The notes: generated from the sequence alone by a model not told the origin. A stretch of DNA of 64,000 nt from Salipiger abyssi (GCF_017311415.1 NZ_JAEKIS010000001.1:1-64000); one strand, 5' to 3'. Counted from the stretch's first letter, positions 53,683 to 62,273 are shown. A program made the numbers and translations.

Positions 53683-54738
53683 GTTGCGACTTTGGCCCCT
53701 ATCTCAGTTTCATGATCTCGTCCCTGAATGCTTCCTTTGGTGTTCGCCAGCCGAGACATTTTCTTGGTGTGCCGTTCAGGCGGTCGCAAATCGCCTTCAT
53801 ATCGAGATTTGAGAGCGCCGCGAGCTGGGTGTCGCGTGGCAGGTAACGCCTGGCGCGTTTGTTCAGGTTCTCTACTGATCCTTTCTGCCAGGGCGCCTGC
53901 GGATCGCAGAACCAACTCTCAGTTCCGATGCCGGATTGCAGTTTCCGCCAGTCCCTGAACTCAAAACCCCGGTCGAATGTGATGGACGTCCTGGCAGGCT
54001 GGGGCAGGGGTTCCAGCACGTTCATCAGTGCATCCATGAAGTGGGTGGAGCTGCGATCATTGTTGCGGAATAGAACGGCGAACCGGGTCTTCCGCTCAAC
54101 GAGCGAGGCGACGTTCATCGTGCCGGTGCTGCGCTCGAAGATCATCAGATCGCCTTCCCAATCCCCGAATGCGTCTCGTGTCTTGACGTGTTCGGGGCGT
54201 TGATGGATCGATCGGTCCGGCGGGAAGACCTGTCCTCTTGGGCGCCTTGAGTGACGTGGTCTGCGCTTCTTGCGTCGGCCAGGAAGGTAGCGTGCCAGCC
54301 GATCAGACTGGCCTTCCTTGCTGTAGACATAGGCGTAGATCGTCTCGTGACTGACACGTGAGGGCTGGCCGTCATACCCGAGCCGCCCGGCGATTTGTTC
54401 CGGCGTCCAGCCGTCCTTCAGCCGTTCGATCACATGCTTGCGCAGTGCATCAAGTCGGATGAGTTTCCGGCGTCGCGCGCGCCGCTGTGTCGCTGTTCTC
54501 TGGGCGACCATCCCGTAGTAGCCATTCAGATAACTCAGCTCATCGTCTTTGAAGGCGTTGCGCCTGATCTCGCGGTAGACGGTTGAGCGATGCCTCCCGA
54601 TCTCAGTCGCGATCTCACTGACCGGCACCTTCGCGTTCAGCATATCCTCGATCGTACGTCTTTCTCGCAGATTCAACTCCATGTGCGCCATGTCCGTTCT
54701 CCTCGAATTTCCAAAAGGATAGAGGATTTGTCGCAACC
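53683..54738 (-). mobile_element. IS30-family insertion sequence
   Basis: Ends carry imperfect inverted repeats: GTTGCGACTTTGGCCCCTATC at the left (from 53683) and, read from the right end, GTTGCGACAAATCCTCTATCC (to about 54738). The transposase fills the space between. Insertion lies just after the antiporter gene and may have removed its 3' end. Exact ends and target duplication are uncertain. Confidence 0.8.
53699..54691 (-). CDS. IS30 transposase
   Basis: 330 aa from ATG 54691 (MAHMELNLRERRTIEDML). N-terminal HTH (VSEIATEIGRHRSTVYREIR) and DDE domain: GDWEGDLMIFER, ITFDRGFEFRDW and the Glu in KGSVENLNKRARRYLP. All catalytic residues look intact, so the element may be active. Confidence 0.93.
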   Translation of the reverse strand: MAHMELNLRERRTIEDMLNAKVPVSEIATEIGRHRSTVYREIRRNAFKDDELSYLNGYYGMVAQRTATQRRARRRKLIRLDALRKHVIERLKDGWTPEQIAGRLGYDGQPSRVSHETIYAYVYSKEGQSDRLARYLPGRRKKRRPRHSRRPRGQVFPPDRSIHQRPEHVKTRDAFGDWEGDLMIFERSTGTMNVASLVERKTRFAVLFRNNDRSSTHFMDALMNVLEPLPQPARTSITFDRGFEFRDWRKLQSGIGTESWFCDPQAPWQKGSVENLNKRARRYLPRDTQLAALSNLDMKAICDRLNGTPRKCLGWRTPKEAFRDEIMKLR

Positions 54739-55059
54739 CAGTTTAGAATGTGCCTCAGCAGTTGCCTGCTTCGCATAATATTTTCGGGCATCGTAGGGGT
54801 TGAAACTCCAAAGCCGATTTCTAACTGAACTTTTTGCAGGGGTTCCCTGCTATCTGACATCGCTGTTTTGCGCAGGAGGTTTTGCCGGGCAAGGCCATCT
54901 CGCGTTCCGGCACGATGGTCCGGCGGATGGCAGTGATCTTGTATCACGACTGTCCGAATTCGAGATGCCACATCCGGCGGTCATGCCCAGGCGGGGTGAT
55001 CGTAGACGACCTTCTCGCGTCCATTGTTGAGGCTTCGCTCAGAAGAGGAGGTTTTGCCG
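54739..55059. other. Gene-free stretch with a 14-base direct repeat
   Basis: No supported gene. AGGAGGTTTTGCCG occurs at 54874-54887 and again at 55046-55059, the latter directly before the glycosyltransferase ATG, where it includes the ribosome binding site. The 158 bases between the copies may be an inserted or duplicated leader. Confidence 0.4.
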
Positions 55060-56160
55060 ATGAAGATCGCACAGATCGCACCGCTGGAAGAAAGTTGCCC
55101 GCCGCGTCTCTATGGGGGAACAGAAAGGATCGTCTCCTATCTCACCGAGGAACTGGTCAGGCAGGGCCATGAAGTCACGCTGTTCGCCAGCGGCGACAGC
55201 CGGACCAAGGCCCACCTGGTCCCGTGCAGCAAGGAAGCGCTCCGGCTCGATCCGAACGTGAAGAACTCGCTGCCGTGGCATGTCGCCATGCTGGAGGAAG
55301 TCCGCTTGCGGGCCGATGAATTCGACGTGCTGCATTTTCACATCGACTTCCTGCATTATCCCATGGCGCGCGCATTCGCCGATCGCATGGTGACGACCAT
55401 GCACGGCCGGCTCGACGGGCCTGATCTTCGTCCCTTCTATGCGACCTTCCCGAACTATCCGCTCGTTTCGATCTCGGACGACCAGCGCCGTCCGCTGCCC
55501 TTCGTGAACTGGGCAGGGACCGTCTATCACGGACTTCCCAAGACTCTGCTGCCCTTCACCGAACGCCCGAACGGCGACTATCTTGCTTTTCTCGGACGGA
55601 TTTCGCCGGAGAAACGGCCGGACCGCGCCATCGAGATAGCGGTGCGAGCGGGGATGCCATTGAAAATTGCTGCTAAGATCGGCGAGGCGGATCGCAAGTA
55701 TTGGGACGAGATCATAGCACCGATGGTCGATGCCCATGACAATGTCGAGTTCATTGGGGAAATTAACGAAGAACAAAAAGCCGAGTTTCTCGGGAACGCG
55801 CGGGCGCTGTTGTTCCCTGTCGACTGGCCTGAACCTTTCGGTCTCGTGATGATCGAAGCTATGGCTTGCGGCACGCCGGTGATCGCATGGGCGAATGGCT
55901 CCGTGCCGGAGATCGTAGAGCCTGGGCTGACTGGCTATGTAGTGAGTTCTCTGGAAGATGCCGTCGCAGCTGTGGGGAAACTGAACCGAATCAGCAGACG
56001 AATCGTGCGCGAGACGTTCGAAGAACGCTTCACTGCGGACCGCATGGCGCGCGACTATGTCGAAATCTATCGTGGGTTGCCGGGCGTCGACGCTGTTACG
56101 ATGCCGCTCCCGCATATGCTCGGGGGCCAAGGGGCTCAGGTCCTGCATGCAGCGGAATGA
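55060..56160 (+). CDS. Glycosyltransferase family 4 protein
   Basis: 366 aa from ATG 55060 with AGAGGAGG upstream. GT-B fold: N-terminal IAQIAPLEESCPPRLYGGTE, the C-terminal donor site LAFLGRISPEKRPDRAIEIA and PVDWPEPFGLVMIEAMACGT with the EX7E-type Glu pair. These enzymes transfer sugars from nucleotide donors; glycogen or osmolyte synthesis is possible given the following gene. 17 bases separate the two, forming an operon. Confidence 0.88.
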   Translation: MKIAQIAPLEESCPPRLYGGTERIVSYLTEELVRQGHEVTLFASGDSRTKAHLVPCSKEALRLDPNVKNSLPWHVAMLEEVRLRADEFDVLHFHIDFLHYPMARAFADRMVTTMHGRLDGPDLRPFYATFPNYPLVSISDDQRRPLPFVNWAGTVYHGLPKTLLPFTERPNGDYLAFLGRISPEKRPDRAIEIAVRAGMPLKIAAKIGEADRKYWDEIIAPMVDAHDNVEFIGEINEEQKAEFLGNARALLFPVDWPEPFGLVMIEAMACGTPVIAWANGSVPEIVEPGLTGYVVSSLEDAVAAVGKLNRISRRIVRETFEERFTADRMARDYVEIYRGLPGVDAVTMPLPHMLGGQGAQVLHAAE

Positions 56161-56177
56161 GAGCGAAGGAGAATAAG

Positions 56178-58382
56178 ATGACCGAGGCGCTGCAACAAAC
56201 GGGCTTACGTGCGTCGCAACTGGTCGCGCCGCCGGCGCAATTCTTCATCCCGGCGGCAGCCTCCTTGCAGGAACGGCGGCCACGAACCCTGAAGCACGGC
56301 GATACCTTCGCCGTGTTCGATCACAATGGCGATGTGCTCTCGGGGCCGGGCAGCCCCGAGGGCCTGTTCCATCGCGACACCAGGTATCTCTCGCATTACT
56401 ATCTGACCATCGGGGGAGAGCGGCCCATGCTGCTCTCGTCCACATTGCGCGACGATAACGCCACGCTGACCTGCGATCTGACGAATCCCGATCTTAATGA
56501 CGAAACCGGTCGCTGTCTGATTGCGCATGATCGCATCCACATGCGCCGGACGCGGTTTCTCTGGCAAGGCACCTGTTATGAGCGGCTGGCGGTACGCAAT
56601 TTTGACGAGGTCGCACATGAAGTTACCTTGGAAATCGCCTTTGAGGCCGATTTTGCGGATATTTTTGAGGTCCGTGGCCGGGTACGGGCCCGCCGGGGAA
56701 CGTCGCTCTTGCCGGAGGTGGATGGCTCGCACGTACTCTTGTCGTACCGGGGGCTCGACCACAATCCACGTAGCACCGCTCTGCGTTTCGATCCTGCGCC
56801 TGCGCAGCTTGAGCCGGGGAAAGCCGTCTATCGTCTGAGCCTCGCCCCCGGCGAAACGCGTTCGCTCTTTATCGAGATCGGCTGCGACGCGAATGGGGCC
56901 GAGGATCCTCCGTCGCGCCTGTTTTTCCGCTCCTTGCGGGACGCGCGCCGCGCACTCAGACGTTCCTCTTCCCGCGCAGCCACGGTGCAAAGCTCCAACG
57001 AGATTTTCAATGAGACCATGCGCCGTTCGGTCTCGGACCTCTACATGCTCATGACCGATACGGAGGAGGGGCCCTATCCCTATGCGGGCGTGCCCTGGTT
57101 CAGCACCGTGTTCGGTCGCGATGCTCTGATCACCGCCCGGGAAATGCTCTGGCTCGACCCGGCGGTCGCGCGGGGCGTTTTGCTGCATCTTGCTGCCAAC
57201 CAGGCGACGGAATTCGATCCGCATACTGATGCCGAGCCAGGCAAGATCCTTCATGAAGTGCGTTATGGCGAAATGGCGGAAACCGGCGAAGTTCCGTTCC
57301 GGCGCTATTACGGCAGCGTGGATTCGACACCGCTGTTCGTGATGCTCGCCGGGGCGTATTTCGAGCGCACCGGCAATCGGGAGGTGCTGGAAACACTCTG
57401 GCCGCATGTCCGTGCGGCGCTCGATTGGATCGAGACCTATGGCGATCGGGACGGCGACGGTTTCGTGGAATACGGGAGGCGCAGCGACAAGGGGCTCGCC
57501 AACCAGGGGTGGAAGGACAGTCATGACGCGGTGTTTCACGCCGATGGGACGCTGGCCAAGGGGCCGATCGCGCTTTGCGAAGTGCAGGGCTACGTCTATG
57601 CCGCCCGGCTGGCCGCGGCCGAGATCGCACGGGAACTCGGTCATGACGGGATCGCGCAAGAGCAGGCGCGTAAGGCCTCGGAACTCAAGTCCCGTTTCGA
57701 CGCGGCGTTCTGGGACGATGAGCTTGGGACCTATGTGCTCGCCCTCGATGGTGACAAACGGCCCTGCCGAGTACGCAGTTCGAACGCGGGCCATCTGCTC
57801 TGGACGGGAATCGTCCCGGAAGAGCGCGCCGTAACGGTCATTCATACCCTGATGGGGCCGACGTCTTTCTGCGGATGGGGAGTGCGGACCATTGCCGCGG
57901 GTCAGGCACGGTACAATCCGATGAGCTATCACAACGGCTCGGTCTGGCCCCATGACAATGCGCTGATCGGGGCGGGGCTGGCGCGCTACGGGTTCCGTGA
58001 ACAGGCCGCGCGTATATTCGAGGGCATCTTCTCCGCCGCCACCTATATCGATCTGAGACGGTTGCCGGAGCTGTTCTGCGGTTTTCCGCGCCGCGAGACG
58101 CAAGGGCCGACCTTCTACCCGGTGGCCTGTACGCCGCAGGCCTGGGCGGCGGGAGCGCCGTTGTTGCTGCTTCAAGCCTGTCTCGGGCTACGCTTCGATG
58201 CTGAGGCGCGTCAGGTGATCTTCGAGCAACCGATCCTTCCGGAGTTTCTGGGAGAGGTCGTCCTGCGCAATCTGCGCCTTGATGGTGGATCCGTCGATGT
58301 GGCTCTACGCAGGTCGGGCACCCACGTGGTTGCCGATGTTCTGCGTCGCGACGGACCGGTTCGGGTGATCGTGACCACCTGA
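56178..58382 (+). CDS. Glycogen-debranching-type amylo-alpha-1,6-glucosidase
   Basis: 734 aa from ATG 56178 (GAAGGAG). N-terminal beta-domain (LKHGDTFAVFDHNGDVLSGP, GLFHRDTRYLSHYYL) then the (alpha/alpha)6 catalytic domain: GVPWFSTVFGRDALITA, GLANQGWKDSHDAVFHADGT, and MSYHNGSVWPHDNALI with likely acid residues Asp/Glu. Similar pairs of GT4 and this hydrolase occur in stress loci of alphaproteobacteria; a trehalose- or glycogen-related stress role is inferred. Confidence 0.88.
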   Translation: MTEALQQTGLRASQLVAPPAQFFIPAAASLQERRPRTLKHGDTFAVFDHNGDVLSGPGSPEGLFHRDTRYLSHYYLTIGGERPMLLSSTLRDDNATLTCDLTNPDLNDETGRCLIAHDRIHMRRTRFLWQGTCYERLAVRNFDEVAHEVTLEIAFEADFADIFEVRGRVRARRGTSLLPEVDGSHVLLSYRGLDHNPRSTALRFDPAPAQLEPGKAVYRLSLAPGETRSLFIEIGCDANGAEDPPSRLFFRSLRDARRALRRSSSRAATVQSSNEIFNETMRRSVSDLYMLMTDTEEGPYPYAGVPWFSTVFGRDALITAREMLWLDPAVARGVLLHLAANQATEFDPHTDAEPGKILHEVRYGEMAETGEVPFRRYYGSVDSTPLFVMLAGAYFERTGNREVLETLWPHVRAALDWIETYGDRDGDGFVEYGRRSDKGLANQGWKDSHDAVFHADGTLAKGPIALCEVQGYVYAARLAAAEIARELGHDGIAQEQARKASELKSRFDAAFWDDELGTYVLALDGDKRPCRVRSSNAGHLLWTGIVPEERAVTVIHTLMGPTSFCGWGVRTIAAGQARYNPMSYHNGSVWPHDNALIGAGLARYGFREQAARIFEGIFSAATYIDLRRLPELFCGFPRRETQGPTFYPVACTPQAWAAGAPLLLLQACLGLRFDAEARQVIFEQPILPEFLGEVVLRNLRLDGGSVDVALRRSGTHVVADVLRRDGPVRVIVTT

Positions 58383-58388
58383 AGGGAC

Positions 58389-58416
58389 GGGCTGGCGCCA
58401 TCTTCTGCGCCAGCCC
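58389..58416. terminator. Bidirectional terminator hairpin
   Basis: GGGCTGGCGC (58389-58398) and GCGCCAGCCC (58407-58416), loop of 8 bases, followed by AATTTCTGTT. It lies between the convergent hydrolase gene and the 74-aa gene and can serve both. Confidence 0.75.
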
Positions 58417-58424
58417 AATTTCTG

Positions 58425-58649
58425 TTACAGCAGATCGTCTTCTTCCTGATCGGCTTCGAGCAATTCTACCAACCGGGCGACCCGGCCCGATGGGAAGGGG
58501 CTATGGGCATCGACCTGCGCTTCATCCGCCTCGACCCAGGCCTTGGCACGGGCAAGCTCGGAGGCGTCAGCGCCGGTGCGCAGAATATCAGACAGAAGTG
58601 TAGGATCCGTGCCGGGACCCAAGATGCTCTTCACGTCGTTCTCGGTCAT
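58425..58649 (-). CDS. Hypothetical acidic protein, 74 aa
   Basis: ATG 58649 with AAAGGAGGA upstream. Helical, acidic protein: MTENDVKSILGPGTDPTLLS, then RTGADASELARAKAWVEADE and an end EADQEEDDLL. No family recognised. It is read divergently from the Hsp20 gene at 58855 and ends near a shared terminator. The excellent ribosome binding site supports it. Confidence 0.65.
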   Translation of the reverse strand: MTENDVKSILGPGTDPTLLSDILRTGADASELARAKAWVEADEAQVDAHSPFPSGRVARLVELLEADQEEDDLL

Positions 58650-58728
58650 GATCTCCTCCTTTCGAATGCTACAAGGAAGTGCGTGAAATATAGGATTTCT
58701 GTTCGCAGAAAAAAGTTTTGAGCACCCT

Positions 58729-58756
58729 CTTGAAACCGTAAGGTGCTGTTCCAAAT
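58729..58756 (+). promoter_or_regulatory. Heat-shock promoter of sHSP 4
   Basis: CTTGAAA at 58729-58735 matches the RpoH -35 box; about 16 bases on is CCAAATCAATTTAT as a weak -10. The -35 box lies inside inverted repeat AGCACC/GGTGCT (58721-58746). Transcription from here would produce a leader of about 90 bases containing the ROSE-like element. Confidence 0.45.
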
Positions 58757-58764
58757 CAATTTAT

Positions 58765-58859
58765 GCTGATCGCCCAGATGGGGATCGGTGACAAGGCGGG
58801 ACGCCGTTCCTGCGGTGCTTCCGACGTCTGTACCCATGTTGCTCAAAGGAGGATATGGC
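58765..58859 (+). promoter_or_regulatory. ROSE-like RNA thermometer of sHSP 4
   Basis: The last hairpin pairs CCATGTTGCTC (58834-58844) with GGAGGATATGG (58848-58858), loop AAA, burying GGAGG and the ATG at 58855. The TTGCT opposite GGAGGA with an internal G-G mismatch is the core of ROSE elements that control alphaproteobacterial Hsp20 genes. A preceding hairpin (GATCGCC...GGGGATC, about 58768-58787) completes a short leader. Confidence 0.7.
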
Positions 58860-59358
58860 TATGGCAACGAGACTTGATTTTGCACCTCTGTTCCGTTCGA
58901 GTATCGGTTTCGACCGTATGCTCGACGCACTTGAGGCTGCCCGTCGGGTGGAAACGCTCGACAACTGGCCGCCCTACGACATCGTCAAGACCGGCGAGGA
59001 CGACTATCGCATCGACATGGCGGTGGCGGGCTTTGCCGAAGACGATCTGACCCTGACCCAGGACAAGAACATGCTGATCGTGTCGGGCCACAAGGAGACT
59101 CCCGATGGTGACGACGGTGCCAGCTATCTCTATCGCGGCATCGCCGGTCGGTCGTTTGAACGTCGGTTCGAACTGGCTGATCACGTCCGGGTCGAAGAGG
59201 CCACCTTGTCGAACGGCCTGCTGACTGTCCAGCTGAAGCGCGAGGTCCCCGAGGAACTCAAGCCGCGTCGGATCGAGATCGCGTCTCCTGAGGCGACCGA
59301 AGGTCTCGAGACCAGGCAGCTCGAGACGGCTCGTGAGCCGGAACCTGTCGCGGCCTGA
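58855..59358 (+). CDS. Hsp20 small heat-shock protein (IbpA-like, sHSP 4)
   Basis: 167 aa. IbpA-like start DFAPLFRSSIGFDRMLDALE, then NWPPYDIVKTGEDDYRIDMA, GIAGRSFERRFELADHVRVE and LSNGLLTVQLKREVPEELKP, with an IEI tail. This class differs from sHSP 1-3 and is the class normally under ROSE control, fitting its leader. ATG 58855 is part of the thermometer stem; ATG 58861 is a weaker option. Confidence 0.94.
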   Translation: MAMATRLDFAPLFRSSIGFDRMLDALEAARRVETLDNWPPYDIVKTGEDDYRIDMAVAGFAEDDLTLTQDKNMLIVSGHKETPDGDDGASYLYRGIAGRSFERRFELADHVRVEEATLSNGLLTVQLKREVPEELKPRRIEIASPEATEGLETRQLETAREPEPVAA

Positions 59359-59438
59359 AGCACCTCGGGCCCAGGATGGAATGCTCCGGCCGCTTTCTTG
59401 GCGGTCGGACGCCGTTCCCGAAATCTGGAGGGTAAGTA

Positions 59439-60170
59439 GTGAACTTGATCAGTGGAGATTTCACAGCACAATCACATGCCTCACCCATTCCGAGCCTGGC
59501 CGGTTCGCGACCCGACTGGGACTCTTCTCTGCCAGACGATGCGGTCGCCCGGATCTGGAAGCCGTCGAAATCGGCGATGACCTCGGGGCGCGCGGGCACG
59601 CAGGGCTGGAAGATGAGCTTTCCGCGCCGGACCGGTCCTTGGCTCGAGCCTTTGATGGGCTGGACGGGTGGGGACGACACGATCCAGCAGATAGACCTGA
59701 GCTTTCCGACGCTGGAAGCTGCTATTCGCCATGCAAAGCGTCTGGGGGTGGCTTACGAGGTGCATCTGCCGGCAGGCGAAGCCGCGCGCGGTGCCGCCCG
59801 GGCACGGGACAGGCAGTCCGGGCTGTGGTCCGATGCCACGCTTTCTCGGCTCGGCCTGTCGGAGATGCGGCAAACCTATCGCGACGCGATGGCCGGCGCC
59901 AAACGGCGGGGCGATCCGAAAGGCGGCGATGATGGGCGTCCTCCCATTGAGGTTGCTTCGGACGCCAGCCTGTCGTTGGAGGCTCGCCGTTCTATCCTGA
60001 TGAACTGGGCCTACACAGAGTATCTTCAGGATGTCGCCAGCACCGAAGGCATGCCGGAAAACCAACGTGAATCGCAGCTTGCCGAGGTTGAACGAGCGCT
60101 GTTGGCGCTTGAAGCGGCGGTGGCCGCCGACGGCATGTATACGTCCGTTGAGAAAGGGAGGGCGGCATGA
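59439..60170 (+). CDS. NDUFS4-like domain protein 2
   Basis: 243 aa starting MNLISGDFTAQ (GTG or ATG near 59439). The domain ARIWKPSKSAMTSGRAGTQG, then PWLEPLMGWTGGDDTIQQID and LSFPTLEAAIRHAKRLGVAY shares the EPLMGWT block with the protein at 51917 and is closer to true NDUFS4. The C-terminal half is helical and charged, with no known domain. It overlaps the omega-like gene by 4 bases (ATGA). Confidence 0.75.
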   Translation: MNLISGDFTAQSHASPIPSLAGSRPDWDSSLPDDAVARIWKPSKSAMTSGRAGTQGWKMSFPRRTGPWLEPLMGWTGGDDTIQQIDLSFPTLEAAIRHAKRLGVAYEVHLPAGEAARGAARARDRQSGLWSDATLSRLGLSEMRQTYRDAMAGAKRRGDPKGGDDGRPPIEVASDASLSLEARRSILMNWAYTEYLQDVASTEGMPENQRESQLAEVERALLALEAAVAADGMYTSVEKGRAA

Positions 60171-60406
60171 ATCCCTTCGTTGCAATTGATGCCCAGCAGG
60201 CGGTGCCCGATCGTTTCGCTCTGGTCCTCGCCGCGAGCGCCCGCAGCCGGGCGCTGAAGGCCGGGGCGGAACCGCGGGTCGAACCTCAACGGCAAGCTAC
60301 CGAAGAGGTTGCCTTGGAAGAAATCGCGACCGGCGCGATTTCGCAGGAGGAATTACGTCCTTTCTTGCCTGCGCCGGCGTGCAGGCGACTGGCTCGGCCG
60401 CATTGA
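60167..60406 (+). CDS. RNA polymerase omega (RpoZ)-like protein
   Basis: 79 aa. RFALVLAASARSRALKAGAE lines up with the omega core NRFxLVLLAAxRARxLxxG, and ALEEIATGAISQEEL with the second conserved block ALREIxxGxIxxxxL. The usual N-terminal MARVT part is replaced by MNPFVAIDAQQAVPD. Omega helps RNA polymerase assembly and ppGpp binding. A cargo copy could alter stress transcription, or bind elsewhere. Coupled to the NDUFS4-like gene by ATGA. Confidence 0.6.
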   Translation: MNPFVAIDAQQAVPDRFALVLAASARSRALKAGAEPRVEPQRQATEEVALEEIATGAISQEELRPFLPAPACRRLARPH

Positions 60407-60436
60407 AACCTTGGTTGACAGAAAGGAGGTCACACC

Positions 60437-60799
60437 ATGAACAAGACTTGGACCACGAACTATGACAAGCTTGGCGACGGCATCAGCCTTCTCGCGGGCC
60501 TCGCCCTCGCTGGGTTGCCCTTCGTCGTCACGTTGACCGATATTGCCTTCTGGAGCGCCCTACTGACGGGCGGACTGATCGTAGTGCTTTCCGCGATTGC
60601 ACTTTGGCGACCGCATGAAGGGCTTGACTGGGCGCGAGTGGTAACAGGTATTTGGGCGGCCATTAGTCCATGGGTGCTTATTGACGGTTTCACCTTAGCA
60701 GTCTCGCTCGCCCACCTGGCGCTCGGCCTGATCGCACTTGCATTCCCAGCTTGGCGCCGATGGAAGGACGACGGTGGAAGTTCAGCGCTGACCGCCTAG
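60437..60799 (+). CDS. SPW-repeat membrane protein
   Basis: 120 aa with AAAGGAGG upstream. Four membrane helices; ARVVTGIWAAISPWVLIDGF is the SPW repeat signature. Small SPW/HdeD-like membrane proteins of unknown function are part of several stress-resistance loci. It ends the operon that began at 58855 and is followed by a terminator. Confidence 0.75.
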   Translation: MNKTWTTNYDKLGDGISLLAGLALAGLPFVVTLTDIAFWSALLTGGLIVVLSAIALWRPHEGLDWARVVTGIWAAISPWVLIDGFTLAVSLAHLALGLIALAFPAWRRWKDDGGSSALTA

Positions 60800-60803
60800 T
60801 AAG

Positions 60804-60832
60804 ATTGCCGGCCCCGAGACTGGGCCGGCAAT
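60804..60832 (+). terminator. Strong hairpin terminator after the sHSP 4 operon
   Basis: ATTGCCGGCCC (60804-60814) and GGGCCGGCAAT (60822-60832), a perfect 11-bp stem with 7-base loop, beginning 5 bases after the SPW stop and followed by ATCTTG. Confidence 0.75.
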
Positions 60833-60988
60833 ATCTTGAATCTGCCACAGACAAAGTCTCAGGAACTTTCTGAAAAGGTGATGAAATTCGCTGCCATTAG
60901 CGTTTATTCAAGTTTCTGATAATCTACAAATAACCCGCGATAGTGTGCAGCGATACCGCTGGTGAAACAGCGCGACATTGCAGGTGGT

Positions 60989-61043
60989 GATTTTGGGGGA
61001 AGCGGAAGCCGGGCGTAGCTCGGGTGTATTTTCCCCCAAAATC
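60989..61043. repeat. Facing insertion-sequence ends (13-base inverted repeat)
   Basis: GATTTTGGGGGAA (60989-61001) and TTCCCCCAAAATC (61031-61043) are exact inverted repeats 29 bases apart. They look like terminal sequences of two IS copies left facing each other. 60833-60988 holds nothing recognised. Confidence 0.4.
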
Positions 61044-61122
61044 TCGCGCGGGTTTACCCCGTGCGGTTGGCGGCGACGGCGGTCAGGGTGGTCCGGTCTT
61101 CGACGACCAAGAAGAGGATCGG

Positions 61123-61210
61123 ATGCCCGGCCGTTTCATCACCGACCGACAACGCGAGGAGTATATGACCCTTCGTCAGCATCACACGCAAAAGATTGCG
61201 GCTGCCAAAG
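61123..61210 (+). mobile_element. IS21-family IstA N-terminal remnant
   Basis: ATG 61123 reads MPGRFITDRQREEYMTLRQ and HHTQKIAAAKA, the N-terminus of IS21 IstA proteins. The frame is cut after about 28 codons where IS3 sequence begins, so only a fragment remains. Confidence 0.55.
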
Positions 61211-61267
61211 CCGCAGCAGCACGCCTACATCGAGCGCTACAACCGCACGGTCCGGCATGAATGGCTG
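61211..61267 (+). mobile_element. IS3-family transposase OrfB remnant, left part
   Basis: KPQQHAYIERYNRTVRHEWL is the conserved region near the third catalytic residue of IS3 OrfB. It is interrupted at 61268 by an IS1595-type element and continues at 62812. The 5' part of the transposase is gone. Confidence 0.65.
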
Positions 61268-61355
61268 CGGTCTTAGGTAGCAGATGCACCAAAACGCTTG
61301 CCGCAGTCGGCGCATGAGAACATAATGTGAACAAGCGCTATGTGGCGAGGCGATC

Positions 61356-62249
61356 ATGGCTCAGCATTTCCTGCTCTCGGCGGCTGCACGGACTCTCTCG
61401 CTGAAGGCGATCTAATCCGAAGGTGAAGAGGCTGCATATCGACGGTTCTGCCGCCTGCGTTGGCCGGAGACGAAGGGCGCACCCGTGTGCCCGGTCTGCG
61501 GATGCCTCGACATCTATGACCTGAAGACCCGCCGACGCTTCAAATGCGCGGCATGCCACCGCCAGTTCAGCGTGACGTCCGGCACCATCTTCGCCTCGCG
61601 CAAACTGGCGTTCGTCGACCTGCTCGGCGCGATATGCCTGTTCGTGAACGCCTCGAAGGGCCTGTCAGCGGTGCAGCTCTCGCGGGATCTGGATGTGCAG
61701 CACAAGACAGCGTTTGTGCTCATGCACAAGCTTCGCGAGGCCATGACAGCGGAGACGCGGGAGACCTGTCTCGAAGGCGAGGTCGAAGTCGATGGGGCAG
61801 TGTTCGGAGGCCACGTCCGACCAGCCAACCTGCGCGAGCAGCGGATCGACCGGCGGCGTCTGGCCAATCGCTGCGGCAAGCGCCGCGTGGTGGTCGTCTT
61901 GCGCCAACGCGGCGGCCGGACACTGAGGCGGACCTTCCTTCGGGAGCCCGAGGGCGTGGACTTCGCCCGAGAGAGGATCGCGCCCGGAAGCGTCGTCTCC
62001 GCCGACGAGGTTGCCCACTGGGACCTGCTCGATCCCGACTTTGACATGCGCCGGATCAACCATTCCGAGGCCTACAGCCGCGATGGCGCGCACACCAATC
62101 TGGCCTAGAGCTTCTTCTCGCGGCTCAGGCGCATGATTGGCGGCCAACATCTCCAGGTCGAGGGACGTTATCTCGATGCCTATGCCGCCCACGCCGCCTG
62201 GCTTGAGGACCACCGGTCGAAAGCAACGGAACCCTGGCGGATCGCCTGA
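61356..62249 (+). pseudogene. IS1595 transposase with two internal stops
   Basis: ATG 61356 reads MAQHFLLSAAARTLSLKAI, then TAA at 61413-61415, and continues GEEAAYRRFCRLRWPETKGA with zinc ribbon CPVC...CAAC and an ISXO2-like domain (GEVEVDGAVFGGHVRP, INHSEAYSRDGAHTNLA). A second stop TAG (62106-62108) interrupts before SFFSRLRRMIGG; the natural end is TGA at 62247. The transposase is therefore inactive. Confidence 0.8.
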
Positions 62250-62273
62250 TCAGAGGAGCACTGGCCGCGCCGG

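Noticed and set aside
56205-58175. 656-codon minus-strand frame
   Set aside because: Antisense shadow of the debranching enzyme gene; no conserved motif.
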